Source: Pseudomonadota bacterium (GTDB lineage Bacteria; Pseudomonadota; Alphaproteobacteria; Rhizobiales; Devosiaceae). Taken from it: 8,446 nt of DNA. Positions within the stretch are counted from its first letter, which is position 1. Every line of letters begins with the position of its first letter. Shown in pieces: positions 1-6,304 of the stretch. The position numbers were made by a program, and so were the translations under genes. A model generated the notes under the pieces. That model ran no database searches. It saw only the letters and a program-made list of their open reading frames with translations, and was not told the origin of the DNA. The stretch is taken from the NCBI GenBank assembly GCA_023390785.1, contig JAEWCE010000114.1:1-8446 (forward strand). The letters are read 5' to 3'.

Positions 1-306
1 CTCGATCATCTTGCCGCCGTCGCTGACAAGCGCCTCGAGCCTTACCGGCTGCGGGTCGGCGACGACGGGCTGTGCCGGCGGCTCGGGCGGCGCTGCCTCG
101 GGTGGTGGCGTCGCCTCCTGCAGGGCGGCGCCGGGAGCGAGCGGCGTTCCCTGCTGGCCGGCATCCGGCACCGCGTCGGAAGCAGCGGCGTCGTCGGTGA
201 CCGGGGCATGGAAGGTCGGCAGCGGCGCCGGCATCAGCGGCGCGTCCTGCGCGAACGCCGGCGCTGCCAGCAGCGCCACCACCGCGATCCATCGCCATAA
301 TTTCAA
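1..306 (-). CDS. Secreted Pro/Ala-rich protein, N-terminal part (runs off left edge)
   Basis: The minus strand is open from a TTG at 306-304 to the window edge, giving 102 residues of the N-terminus. It begins MKLWRWIAVVALLAAPAFA, a classical Sec signal peptide: K/R-containing n-region, hydrophobic core at about residues 7-15, and an AFA cleavage site before Q20. The exported part is rich in Pro, Ala and acidic residues (e.g. PPPEAAPPEPPAQP), a typical disordered linker, and ends in the window at ...LVSDGGKMIE. TTG was chosen because it puts the signal peptide at the N-terminus. An in-frame ATG at 381-379 would add 25 residues in front of it and bury the signal, and neither start has a strong Shine-Dalgarno. 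It is divergent from the nitroreductase. The functional domain lies outside the window, so no function can be named; an envelope or periplasmic role is inferred only from the signal. Confidence 0.7.
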   Translation of the reverse strand, partial: MKLWRWIAVVALLAAPAFAQDAPLMPAPLPTFHAPVTDDAAASDAVPDAGQQGTPLAPGAALQEATPPPEAAPPEPPAQPVVADPQPVRLEALVSDGGKMIE

Positions 307-320
307 AGCAGGATTCCCGT

Positions 321-343
321 GTCGCCCGACTTCCGCGGGCGAC
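321..343. repeat. Perfect 8-bp inverted repeat in the leader of the left-edge gene
   Basis: GTCGCCCG (321-328) and CGGGCGAC (336-343) are exact reverse complements separated by 7 nt. The element sits 15 bp upstream of the TTG start of the minus-strand secreted protein, inside the divergent intergenic region. It could be a hairpin in that gene's 5' UTR or a dyad operator. No T-tract follows on either strand, so a terminator is unlikely. The sequence is seen directly; the role is not known. Confidence 0.4.
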
Positions 344-410
344 GCATCGCTTACCCTTGGAATGGGGAAAAGCTGTGTCATAAGGGGCCGGCACCTGCAA
401 GGATCAGAAC

Positions 411-989
411 ATGCCTGCGAACGCCGCTTTGCGCGAATATCTGAAGACCCGCCGGTCGGTGGGGATCGGTTTCCTGAAGGACCCCGGCCCAAGCCCCGAT
501 GAGCTCAACGAGATCCTCGCCATCGGCACCCGGGTTCCCGACCACGGCAAGCTCGCCCCCTGGCGGCTGGTGGTGATCGAGGGTGAGGCCCGCATCGCGG
601 CCGGCGAAAAACTGGCCGAGATCGCCAAGCGCAACAACCCGGCGCTCGATGAAGCCTCGCTCGCCAATGAGCGCAGGCAGTTCCTGCCCGCACCGGTGAC
701 CATCGGCGTCATCTTCTCGCACAAGCCGATGGCCAAGGCACCCGAGCTCGAGCAACTGCTGTCGGCGGGCAATGTCTGCTTCAACCTGATGCACGCGGCG
801 TTCGCGCTGGGTTATGCGGCGAGCTGGGTGACCCGCTGGTTTGCGTTCGATACCGCGGCGCAGCAGATGCTGGGCGCGCGCGGCGGCGAGCGCTTCATCG
901 GCTTCGTCCACATCGGGACGCCCACCGCGGTGATCGAGGACCGCGACCGCCCCGACCTGGCAAAGGTGGTGACGCGCTGGAACGGTTAA
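411..989 (+). CDS. Nitroreductase family protein, YdjA type
   Basis: This 192-residue protein matches the small single-domain FMN-dependent nitroreductases typified by E. coli YdjA (about 183 residues). Visible motifs are RRSV near residues 14-17 (FMN phosphate-binding region) and RVPDHGKLAPWRLVVI around 41-56, which is the YdjA-type form of the substrate/FMN loop. A Gly/Ala-rich stretch (AFALGYAASWVTRW) follows in the C-terminal half, with GFVHIGTP near the end. Such enzymes use NAD(P)H to reduce nitro compounds or quinones in vitro; the physiological substrate is usually unknown. The ATG at 411 has AAGGA about 8 nt upstream. The stop codon TAA overlaps the first half-site of the CtrA-type box that serves the next gene. 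It appears to be a monocistronic cytoplasmic enzyme. Family is confident; specific activity is not. Confidence 0.9.
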   Translation: MPANAALREYLKTRRSVGIGFLKDPGPSPDELNEILAIGTRVPDHGKLAPWRLVVIEGEARIAAGEKLAEIAKRNNPALDEASLANERRQFLPAPVTIGVIFSHKPMAKAPELEQLLSAGNVCFNLMHAAFALGYAASWVTRWFAFDTAAQQMLGARGGERFIGFVHIGTPTAVIEDRDRPDLAKVVTRWNG

Positions 990-1021
990 CTGCCCGTTAA
1001 CGGCTGTTAGGCATTTGTTAA
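986..1021 (+). promoter_or_regulatory. Tandem CtrA-type boxes upstream of the transglycosylase gene
   Basis: Two boxes lie side by side: TTAA-CTGCCCG-TTAA (986-1000) and TTAG-GCATTTG-TTAA (1007-1021). The known alphaproteobacterial CtrA consensus is TTAA-N7-TTAA(C); the first is exact and the second has one change. The four half-sites start at 986, 997, 1007 and 1018, so they recur every 10-11 bp on one face of the helix. GTTAAC occurs three times exactly (985, 996, 1017). The next start codon is 26 bp downstream, and a GANTC site (GATTC, 1039-1043), the CcrM methylation sequence, lies between. Regulation by CtrA is inferred from sequence only. Confidence 0.65.
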
Positions 1022-1047
1022 CCGACGACAGCCACCCGGATTCGCCC

Positions 1048-2190
1048 ATGGGCGTGCAACCCATCACCATCCCGCAAAGCCTCGCCTACGTGCTCAACAA
1101 CGCCGGCGACAAGAGTGGTGTCGACTTCAACTACCTGCTCGATACGGCGCAGCGGGAATCCGCGTTGAACCCGTCGGCCAAGGCGCCCAGTTCGTCGGCG
1201 GTCGGGCTGTTCCAGTTCCTCGACTCGTCCTGGCTGCAGGTGATGAAGCAGGAAGGCCCGCGGCTGGGCTACCAGAAATACGCCGACGCCATCACCCGGG
1301 ACCGCGATGGCGATTACGTCATCAGGGACAAGAAGGTCCGCGCCGAGGTGCTGAAGCTGCGCGAGGACCCGCAGGTCGCGGCCGACATGGCGGCGGCCTT
1401 CACCCGTTCGAACGGCGCCTACCTGCAGCAGAAGTTCGGGCGCATGCCGAGCCCGGGCGAGCTCTATATCGCGCTCTTCCTGGGCCCGCAGGGCGCCGAG
1501 AAGCTGTTCAACGCCGGCCTGCAGGATCCCGACCAGGTCGCGGCGCGACTGTTTCCGCGGCAGGCCAAGGCGAACCCGCGCATCTTCTATGCCGACGGCC
1601 ACGCCCGCACGATCCGCGAGGTCTACAAGGCGCTGGTGTCGCAGCATGACGGCATCGTCGCCGCCGATGTCGTGCCCGACCCGAAATTCGCCGCCCAGCA
1701 GATGGCTGCCGATCCTGCAGCCAAGTGGTCGACCGATGCGGTGCCGTCGCGCTTCACCAGGGCCGACATGTCGTTCAACGCGCTGTTCAGCACCGAGGCG
1801 CCGACAGGCGTGGCGAAGCCGCTGATCGGCGAGGAGGCGGCTGCCCCGCTGCTGCAGGCGCAGGGCCTGCAATCGCCGCTGGCGCTGATGCCGCAGGGGC
1901 AGGGAAGCCCGCTCGATCTGACCGGAGGGCCGGAACCCCTCAAGGCGATCGACGACGCGATGAGCGGCCCGTCCGATGCCGCGAGCGACGACGGGACCAC
2001 GGCGCTTGGCTTTGCCCCGTTGCCCGCCCCCGCGCCGCTGTTGCCGCCGGACGCGGCACTGCCCGCCGCGGCCGATCCCGTGGCCGTGCCGGCCGAGGCC
2101 TCGTCGGATATTCCGCGTCCGCGCGTGCTGATGACCAATCCAGGGCGCGCCAGCAGTGTCTTCGTCACCCAGCTCTACAGCCGCCGCTGA
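1048..2190 (+). CDS. SLT-type lytic transglycosylase-like protein without signal peptide
   Basis: This 380-residue protein has an N-terminal soluble-lytic-transglycosylase-like domain at about residues 10-200. The predicted catalytic acid is E37 in AQRESALNP, followed by AVGLFQFLDSSW (51-62, the GLxQF motif) and a later ELYIALFLGPQGAEK block equivalent to the family's A-x-FLG motif. Family enzymes cleave the MurNAc-GlcNAc bond of peptidoglycan to give 1,6-anhydro ends. From about residue 230 to the end the chain is low-complexity, rich in Ala, Pro and Asp, and probably disordered. There is no signal peptide or membrane segment, which is odd for an enzyme acting in the periplasm. The ATG at 1048 was chosen. 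A TTG at 1015 would add 11 residues but lies inside the CtrA-type box. The Shine-Dalgarno is weak. The DUF2336 gene follows after 83 bp. Domain assignment is firm; the exact role (for example, opening the wall for an envelope machine) is inference. Confidence 0.85.
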   Translation: MGVQPITIPQSLAYVLNNAGDKSGVDFNYLLDTAQRESALNPSAKAPSSSAVGLFQFLDSSWLQVMKQEGPRLGYQKYADAITRDRDGDYVIRDKKVRAEVLKLREDPQVAADMAAAFTRSNGAYLQQKFGRMPSPGELYIALFLGPQGAEKLFNAGLQDPDQVAARLFPRQAKANPRIFYADGHARTIREVYKALVSQHDGIVAADVVPDPKFAAQQMAADPAAKWSTDAVPSRFTRADMSFNALFSTEAPTGVAKPLIGEEAAAPLLQAQGLQSPLALMPQGQGSPLDLTGGPEPLKAIDDAMSGPSDAASDDGTTALGFAPLPAPAPLLPPDAALPAAADPVAVPAEASSDIPRPRVLMTNPGRASSVFVTQLYSRR

Positions 2191-2217
2191 GCGTTACCGA
2201 GGTCTCAACAAACACGG

Positions 2218-2232
2218 TGAACCGTTCCTTAA
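2218..2232 (+). promoter_or_regulatory. Degenerate CtrA-like box upstream of DUF2336 gene
   Basis: TGAA-CCGTTCC-TTAA has the 7-nt spacing of a CtrA box with one mismatch in the first half-site. It lies 41 bp before the DUF2336 start and partly overlaps a dyad, ACGGT-GA-ACCGT (2214-2225). It contains the only TTAA in the window outside the 986-1021 region, which is what makes it worth noting. A single degenerate box is weak evidence by itself. Confidence 0.3.
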
Positions 2233-2248
2233 GCCTTGGCGGCTAAGG
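2227..2248 (+). other. Possible hairpin between the transglycosylase and DUF2336 genes
   Basis: CCTTA-(A bulge)-GCC at 2227-2235 can pair with GGCTAAGG at 2241-2248 around a 5-nt loop. It is followed by TCTTTCC, a pyrimidine stretch but not a clean T-run. It could be a weak terminator for the upstream gene or a leader structure for DUF2336; its left arm overlaps the CtrA-like box, so the two readings compete. Confidence 0.25.
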
Positions 2249-2273
2249 TCTTTCCGGTCGTCCGGAGAGTTCG

Positions 2274-3485
2274 ATGGTTGCGTATCAGGACTTCGTCGCC
2301 CTCAGTCAGTCCGGCGACAGCGAAGCGCGCGGGCAGGCGGCCCATCTCGCCGCGCAGGCCTATCTTCGCCATACCGGTCCTGCCGACGAACATGCTGCGC
2401 TCTATGCTGCGCTGATCGGATTTCTCGATGATCCCTCCGTGCGCGTCCGTGCCGCCCTGGCCTATGGCCTGCTGCACACCACCGACGCCCCGCGACCGAT
2501 TCTCCTGGCGCTGTTGCAGGACAGCGAGGTCATCTCCCGCGCCGTGGCGCAATATTCGCCGGCGCTGATCGACGCCGACCTGATCGGCATTGCCCGCAAG
2601 GCGAGCCCCGTCATGCTGATGGCGCTGGCGCTGCGCGAGCGCCTCAGTCCGCGCGTCGCGCAGGCGCTGATCGCGCGCAACGAACGCGCCGTTACGCTGA
2701 AGCTCGTCGGCCGGCAGGACGTTCCGATGCCGCCGCCGCTGCTGAGCGCGCTCGCGGTCGGGCAGGGGATCGGCGATGCCCAATTGCGCGGCCTCCTGCT
2801 CGAGCGCGCCGACCTGCCCGCCAGCGCCCGGCTGCTGCTGGTCGAGGCGGCGGTGGAGCATTTGCGCCGTGCCCGCATCGTCAAAGGCGCCATCGCGGCG
2901 CCGCGGCTCGAGCGACTGCTACGCGATGCCATGGACACTGCTCTCACGGCTATCGGCGAAACCGAAGCCGAGGCGGATTCGACGCCGTTTGCCGCCGAAC
3001 TGGTCGAGAGCGAGAAGCTGTCCGCCCGCGTGATGTTGCACGCGGTGGTCAACGGGCATGTGTTGTTCTTTGCCGATTGCCTCGCCACGCTTGCCTCCGC
3101 GCCGCGCGAAAAAGTCTTCTCCCTGCTCGAAACTGGTAGCCGTCCGGCGCTCAACGCGCTGCTCGTCCGCTGCGGGCTGAGCCAGGGTGTCTGCAACCTG
3201 ATCGCCCGGCTGATCTTCCATGCCCGCGCCGCCGACCTCGCCGATGACGTTGCCGCCCGGCACTTCGTCGTGACGGCGCTGACCGAAGAGCTGATCGTCG
3301 AGCATGAGGGCGTCATCCCCCATGACCTCGAGGATGCCTTCGCCTATCTCAGCGAACAGAATGTCATTCTGGCCCGCCGCGCGGCGCGCGGTGTGATGTC
3401 GGCCTTTGCCGGCGAAATTGCCGGCGACCGGTCGATGCCGGCGCTGCTGCCGGACGAACAGCGCCTGGCGCTGCCTGCGGCGTAG
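2274..3485 (+). CDS. DUF2336 domain-containing protein
   Basis: This 403-residue soluble protein is built of short Ala/Leu-rich helices. The N-terminal part contains HEAT-like units, for example LIGFLDDPSVRVRAALAYGL near residue 50 and ILLALLQDSEVISRAVAQY further on. The pattern of paired helices with DxxxxVR-type turns continues, and the overall architecture matches DUF2336 proteins, which are largely confined to alphaproteobacteria and have no established biochemical function. There is no signal peptide, transmembrane segment or catalytic motif; a protein-interaction scaffold is the reasonable inference. The ATG at 2274 has GGAGAG (2262-2267) at 6 nt spacing. It is same-strand with the transglycosylase gene (83-bp gap containing a CtrA-like box) and converges on NAD kinase with 49 bp between the stops; only short weak dyads are seen in that gap. 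Confidence 0.85.
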   Translation: MVAYQDFVALSQSGDSEARGQAAHLAAQAYLRHTGPADEHAALYAALIGFLDDPSVRVRAALAYGLLHTTDAPRPILLALLQDSEVISRAVAQYSPALIDADLIGIARKASPVMLMALALRERLSPRVAQALIARNERAVTLKLVGRQDVPMPPPLLSALAVGQGIGDAQLRGLLLERADLPASARLLLVEAAVEHLRRARIVKGAIAAPRLERLLRDAMDTALTAIGETEAEADSTPFAAELVESEKLSARVMLHAVVNGHVLFFADCLATLASAPREKVFSLLETGSRPALNALLVRCGLSQGVCNLIARLIFHARAADLADDVAARHFVVTALTEELIVEHEGVIPHDLEDAFAYLSEQNVILARRAARGVMSAFAGEIAGDRSMPALLPDEQRLALPAA

Positions 3486-3534
3486 CCCTGCGCGTTGCGA
3501 CCGACCGGTCCCGAAGGGCTCGCCCGGCCACCCG

Positions 3535-4311
3535 CTAGTAGCGGAACTGCTCGCTGAGGACGCGCTCCTCGAGCCCGGTGCCCGGGTCGAACAGCAGCGT
3601 CACCTGGTGGGTGCGCGCTTCTTGCACCACCACTTCGGCGACATGCTTGAACTCGACATTGTCGGCCACGGCGCTGACCGGCCGCTTGTCGATCTCGCGC
3701 GGCCGGAAGGTGACGACGGCATTGTTGCCCAGGATCGCGCCGCGCCAGCGCCGCGGCCGGAACGGCGAGATCGGCGTCAGGGCCAGCAGCGGCGCGTCGA
3801 TGGGCAGGATCGGCCCGTGCGCCGAGAGGTTGTAGGCGGTCGATCCGGCCGGGGTCGCGAGAAGGATGCCGTCGCAGATCAGTTCGTCCATCTGCGTCTT
3901 GCCGTCGACCACGATCTCGACCTTCATGGCCTGGTAGGTCATGCGGAACAACGATACCTCGTTGAGTGCCAGCGCGTCGTGCTCATTGCCCGAGGTGTCG
4001 CGCACATGCATGGCGAGCGGCGTGATCCGGGTCGGCTTGGCGGCAGCGAGCCGGTCGATCAGGCCGTCATCGGCGAAATCGTTCATCAGAAAGCCGACCG
4101 AGCCGCAATTCATTCCGAACACCGGGATGTGCCGTTCCATCACCTGGCGCAGCGCTTCGAGCATCAGTCCGTCCCCGCCCAGCGCGACGACCACTTCGGC
4201 CGCCTCGAGGCCCACGTCGCCATAGCGGGCGCTGAGCCGGCGCATGGCGGCGTCGGCTTCCGGCGTCCCACTCGACAGGAAGGTCAGGCGTTGGGGGGAA
4301 AAGTCCGGCAC
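3535..4311 (-). CDS. nadK: NAD kinase
   Basis: ATP-dependent NAD kinase makes NADP from NAD in the cytoplasm and is the only general route to NADP(H), so the gene is expected to be essential. Numbering from the chosen start (258 residues): GGDG at 45-48 with the catalytic Asp47, N117-E118 in ALNEVS, and the NAD-binding signature TPAGSTAYNLSAHGPI at 153-168. All are intact and length fits rhizobial NAD kinases (about 257). The GTG at 4311-4309 was chosen because GAGGAG (4323-4318) lies exactly 6 nt upstream and length fits; an in-frame ATG at 4347 adds 12 residues (MLGRLRLVEEPS) but has only a poor ribosome site. It is divergent from the diguanylate cyclase gene; the 136 bp between them must hold both promoters, but none is convincing by eye. 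Confidence 0.95.
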   Translation of the reverse strand: MPDFSPQRLTFLSSGTPEADAAMRRLSARYGDVGLEAAEVVVALGGDGLMLEALRQVMERHIPVFGMNCGSVGFLMNDFADDGLIDRLAAAKPTRITPLAMHVRDTSGNEHDALALNEVSLFRMTYQAMKVEIVVDGKTQMDELICDGILLATPAGSTAYNLSAHGPILPIDAPLLALTPISPFRPRRWRGAILGNNAVVTFRPREIDKRPVSAVADNVEFKHVAEVVVQEARTHQVTLLFDPGTGLEERVLSEQFRY

Positions 4312-4317
4312 GGAAGG

Positions 4318-4323
4318 CTCCTC
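4318..4323 (-). promoter_or_regulatory. Shine-Dalgarno deciding the GTG start of NAD kinase
   Basis: On the minus strand GAGGAG is followed by 6 nt (CCTTCC) and GTG. This is the best ribosome site in the region and favours the 258-residue form over the upstream ATG at 4347, within whose coding extension the site would otherwise lie. Confidence 0.6.
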
Positions 4324-4447
4324 GACAAGGCGGAGCCTGCCTAGCATGACCGCCGCGACCGACCAACAGCGCGGTTACCGGACGGTCAACGCCGCACGTC
4401 GAATGCCAGCGTCCGCGCTCGCGGTCTCCTAACCCGGCGGGGGCAGC

Positions 4448-5512
4448 ATGCCCGACAGGAGGAGGGGCGCGCTCGCCATGCAGGACGACCGGCGGAACGA
4501 CGAAGAAGGGCGCTTGGCCGCCCTGCGCCGCTACGAGGCGCTGGATGGCGGCGACGAAAAGCCGTTCCAGCGCGTGGTCGAACTGGTGCAGACCATACTG
4601 GGTGTGCCCGCGGCGGCGGTGACGCTGATCGATGCCGAGCGCCAATGGTACAAGGCTGCTCGCGGCATCAGCGCGACCAGCATTCCGCGGGCCGATGCCT
4701 TCTGCAACGAAACCATCCGCCAGGCAGGACCCATGGCGGTGACCGACGCCACTGCCGATCCGCGCTTTGCTGACAATCCGATGGTGCTGGGCGCCCCGCA
4801 TGTCCGCAGCTATCTGGGCGTGCCGCTGACCACGCCGGACGGCTACAACATCGGCACCCTGTGCGCCATCGACACCGAGCCCCGGCCGTTCGACGCCCGG
4901 CAGGGCGACATCCTGCGCAAGCTCGGCGAGATCGTGGTCGAGCAGTTCGAACTGCGCCAGGTGGCCAAGCAGGACGCCATGACGGGCGCGCTGACGCGCA
5001 GCGGCTTCTTCGCCGAGATGGAAAAGGAGTTTCGCCGGGCCAACCGTTACGACCGGCCCTCGGCGCTGGTGCTGATCGACGTCGACCACTTCCACGCCAT
5101 CAATGATCGCCATGGCCACGCCGCCGGCGACGCCGTGCTGATCTCGATCGCCGGCGCCTGCATGGCGACGATGCGCAAATCAGACATTTTCGGGCGCGTC
5201 GGCGGCGAGGAATTCGCGCTGCTGCTGCCCGAAACCGAACCCGAGGATGCCCGCGACGCCGCCGAGCGCATCCGCCAGGTCATCGAGGGCACAATCGTCG
5301 AAGTCCCGGGCGCCGAAATCCGCGCCACGATCAGCCTCGGCATCGCGCCGCTGCCGGCCGCCGCCGAAGGCGCCGCGACGTGGTTCTCCGAGGCGGACAT
5401 CGCGCTCTACGAGGCCAAGAATTTCGGCCGCAACCGCTCCGTGGTGAGCCGCGCCCGCCGCCCCGCCCGGTCACTGACCGCCCCGGGCCAACCGTCGCCG
5501 CTGCCCAACTGA
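4448..5512 (+). CDS. GAF-GGDEF diguanylate cyclase
   Basis: This 354-residue cytoplasmic protein makes cyclic di-GMP from two GTP. Residues about 38-165 form a GAF sensor domain (AVTLIDAERQWYKAARG, then FCNETIRQ, RSYLGVPLTT and IGTLCAIDTEPRPF, the usual layout of this GAF subfamily). Residues about 175-332 form the GGDEF domain: DAMTGALTRSGFF, metal ligands in DVDHFHAIND (211-220), and active-site GGEEF at 252-256. An inhibitory-site RxxD (R243-K-S-D246) lies exactly five residues before GGEEF, so product feedback inhibition is predicted. There is no transmembrane segment and no EAL domain. The C-terminal 20 residues are a basic/Pro tail. ATG 4448 follows a GGGGGC stretch; an internal ATG at 4478 has AGGAGGAGG upstream but about 12 nt away, so the true start could be 10 codons later. 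The GAF ligand cannot be told from sequence. Confidence 0.92.
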   Translation: MPDRRRGALAMQDDRRNDEEGRLAALRRYEALDGGDEKPFQRVVELVQTILGVPAAAVTLIDAERQWYKAARGISATSIPRADAFCNETIRQAGPMAVTDATADPRFADNPMVLGAPHVRSYLGVPLTTPDGYNIGTLCAIDTEPRPFDARQGDILRKLGEIVVEQFELRQVAKQDAMTGALTRSGFFAEMEKEFRRANRYDRPSALVLIDVDHFHAINDRHGHAAGDAVLISIAGACMATMRKSDIFGRVGGEEFALLLPETEPEDARDAAERIRQVIEGTIVEVPGAEIRATISLGIAPLPAAAEGAATWFSEADIALYEAKNFGRNRSVVSRARRPARSLTAPGQPSPLPN

Positions 5513-5527
5513 GCCGCGGCTTGCGGC
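5513..5527 (+). terminator. Short GC hairpin immediately after the diguanylate cyclase stop
   Basis: GCCGC-GGCTT-GCGGC begins at the first base after the TGA. The stem is only 5 bp, though all G-C, and there is no T-run downstream, so it is a weak candidate terminator separating the gene from the tRNA 32 bp further on. Confidence 0.25.
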
Positions 5528-5559
5528 CATCCCCGGCGCGATGCTAGCAGAGCCGGGCT

Positions 5560-5635
<76 letters not shown>

Positions 5636-5790
5636 GCCATTCCCCGCGTTGTCCGAGGCTGCTGACGATCACCCGAACGGTGGACTACGGCCCATCACCG
5701 CCTCGCTAGTCTTGCCACCTCGATCGCGCGACCGCGCGCCAGGCCGCAATGATTCGCGGGGCCCGGGGCGGTCGGGGCGTTCAGCAAGAT
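5636..5790. other. Intergenic stretch between tRNA-Thr and the small secreted protein gene
   Basis: No convincing gene, terminator or promoter motif is seen. An ATG at 5749 opens the frame of the mature secreted protein but has no ribosome site, and its first 45 or so codons do not look like protein. It is interpreted as the upstream extension of a frameshifted gene rather than a real start. Confidence 0.4.
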
Positions 5791-5806
5791 GAGGGAGGGA
5801 TCATCC

Positions 5807-6198
5807 ATGTCGACCATTGCCCATCGGCCGTTGCGCGCCGCTGCCCGCAGGCACGCGCCCCATGCCGTCCTGTTGGGGATTGCGCCTTTGCGGCACTTGC
5901 CCTGCTGCCCGCGGAAGCGCAGGCGTCGTGCAAGGGCTCGTTCTGCGTGAGCGGGCAGGACATCAACGGCGTGCACGTGGTGACTTTCACCAACGGCTAC
6001 ACCAACGTCACGCACTTCAACTGGGCGGGGCCGGACGGCAAGCAGCACGAGCTGGGCGCCAACCAGCGGCAGTTCTCGTTTGCCAACCTCGCCTCCGGCA
6101 CGGTGGAGCAGTACTCCATGCAGGCCTGCAGCGGCGGTGGCTTCATGCAGAAATCCCGCTGTTCCACCTGGATCTATTTCACCCACACGGTGCCCTGA
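5807..6198 (+). CDS. Small secreted cysteine-containing protein, apparent frameshift in signal peptide
   Basis: An excellent ribosome site (GAGGGAGGG, 5791-5799, 7 nt spacing) precedes ATG 5807. That frame begins MSTIAHRPLRAAARRHAPHA then VLLGIA, the n-region and start of the hydrophobic core of a signal peptide, but then runs out of frame to a stop at 5948-5950. The other frame, open from 5749 to 6198, supplies the rest: FAALALLPAEAQA, then the mature chain SCKGSFC... One base inserted at about 5883/5884 (att gcN gcc) joins them into a coherent signal ending AEAQA, cleaved before S41, and a 130-residue product. The mature 90 residues contain four cysteines (C42, C47, C108, C119), enough for two disulfides, and beta-like segments such as GVHVVTFTNGYTNVTHFNW. 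I recognise no family. As sequenced, the gene is either broken, misread at one base, or translated from the poor start at 5749. Confidence 0.6.
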
Positions 6199-6304
6199 GC
6201 GGTCCACCGCGGCACCCGGACTGGTCTGGCCGCCCGTCGTGCAGCTATAAGCAGTGGCCGAGCCACGGTGCATTCGACGCCGCGAGGCGGGCGCGGAGGG
6301 CCGG
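6199..6304. other. Short intergenic region before the YciI-like gene
   Basis: A small dyad (GCGG-TCCA-CCGC, 6199-6210) begins right after the stop codon; its 4-bp stem and lack of a T-run make it a poor terminator. Nothing else is recognised apart from the ribosome site of the next gene. Confidence 0.3.

Noticed and set aside
378..1070. A 230-codon minus-strand open frame opposite the nitroreductase
   Set aside because: It overlaps a clear nitroreductase completely and would read through the CtrA-type boxes. No motif is seen.
1018..1872. A 284-codon minus-strand open frame opposite the transglycosylase
   Set aside because: It has shadow composition and the plus strand carries the SLT motifs.
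3486..3534. Bidirectional terminator between the convergent DUF2336 and NAD kinase genes
   Set aside because: Only 3-4 bp dyads are found (GACC-GACC-GGTC, GGG-CTCG-CCC), with no T-run on either strand.
3406..4344. A 312-codon plus-strand open frame opposite NAD kinase
   Set aside because: It is rich in Arg, His and Gly with no recognisable motif, overlaps the end of the DUF2336 gene and lies antisense to a protein with all NAD kinase motifs. It is a GC-rich shadow frame.
4067..5119. A 350-codon minus-strand open frame opposite NAD kinase upstream region and the diguanylate cyclase
   Set aside because: Its Arg/Gly/His-biased composition is typical of antisense frames in GC-rich DNA. Both GAF and GGDEF motifs are intact on the other strand.
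6199..6210. GCGG-TCCA-CCGC dyad as a terminator of the secreted protein gene
   Set aside because: The stem is only 4 bp (5 bp with an impossible 2-nt loop) and there is no T-run.
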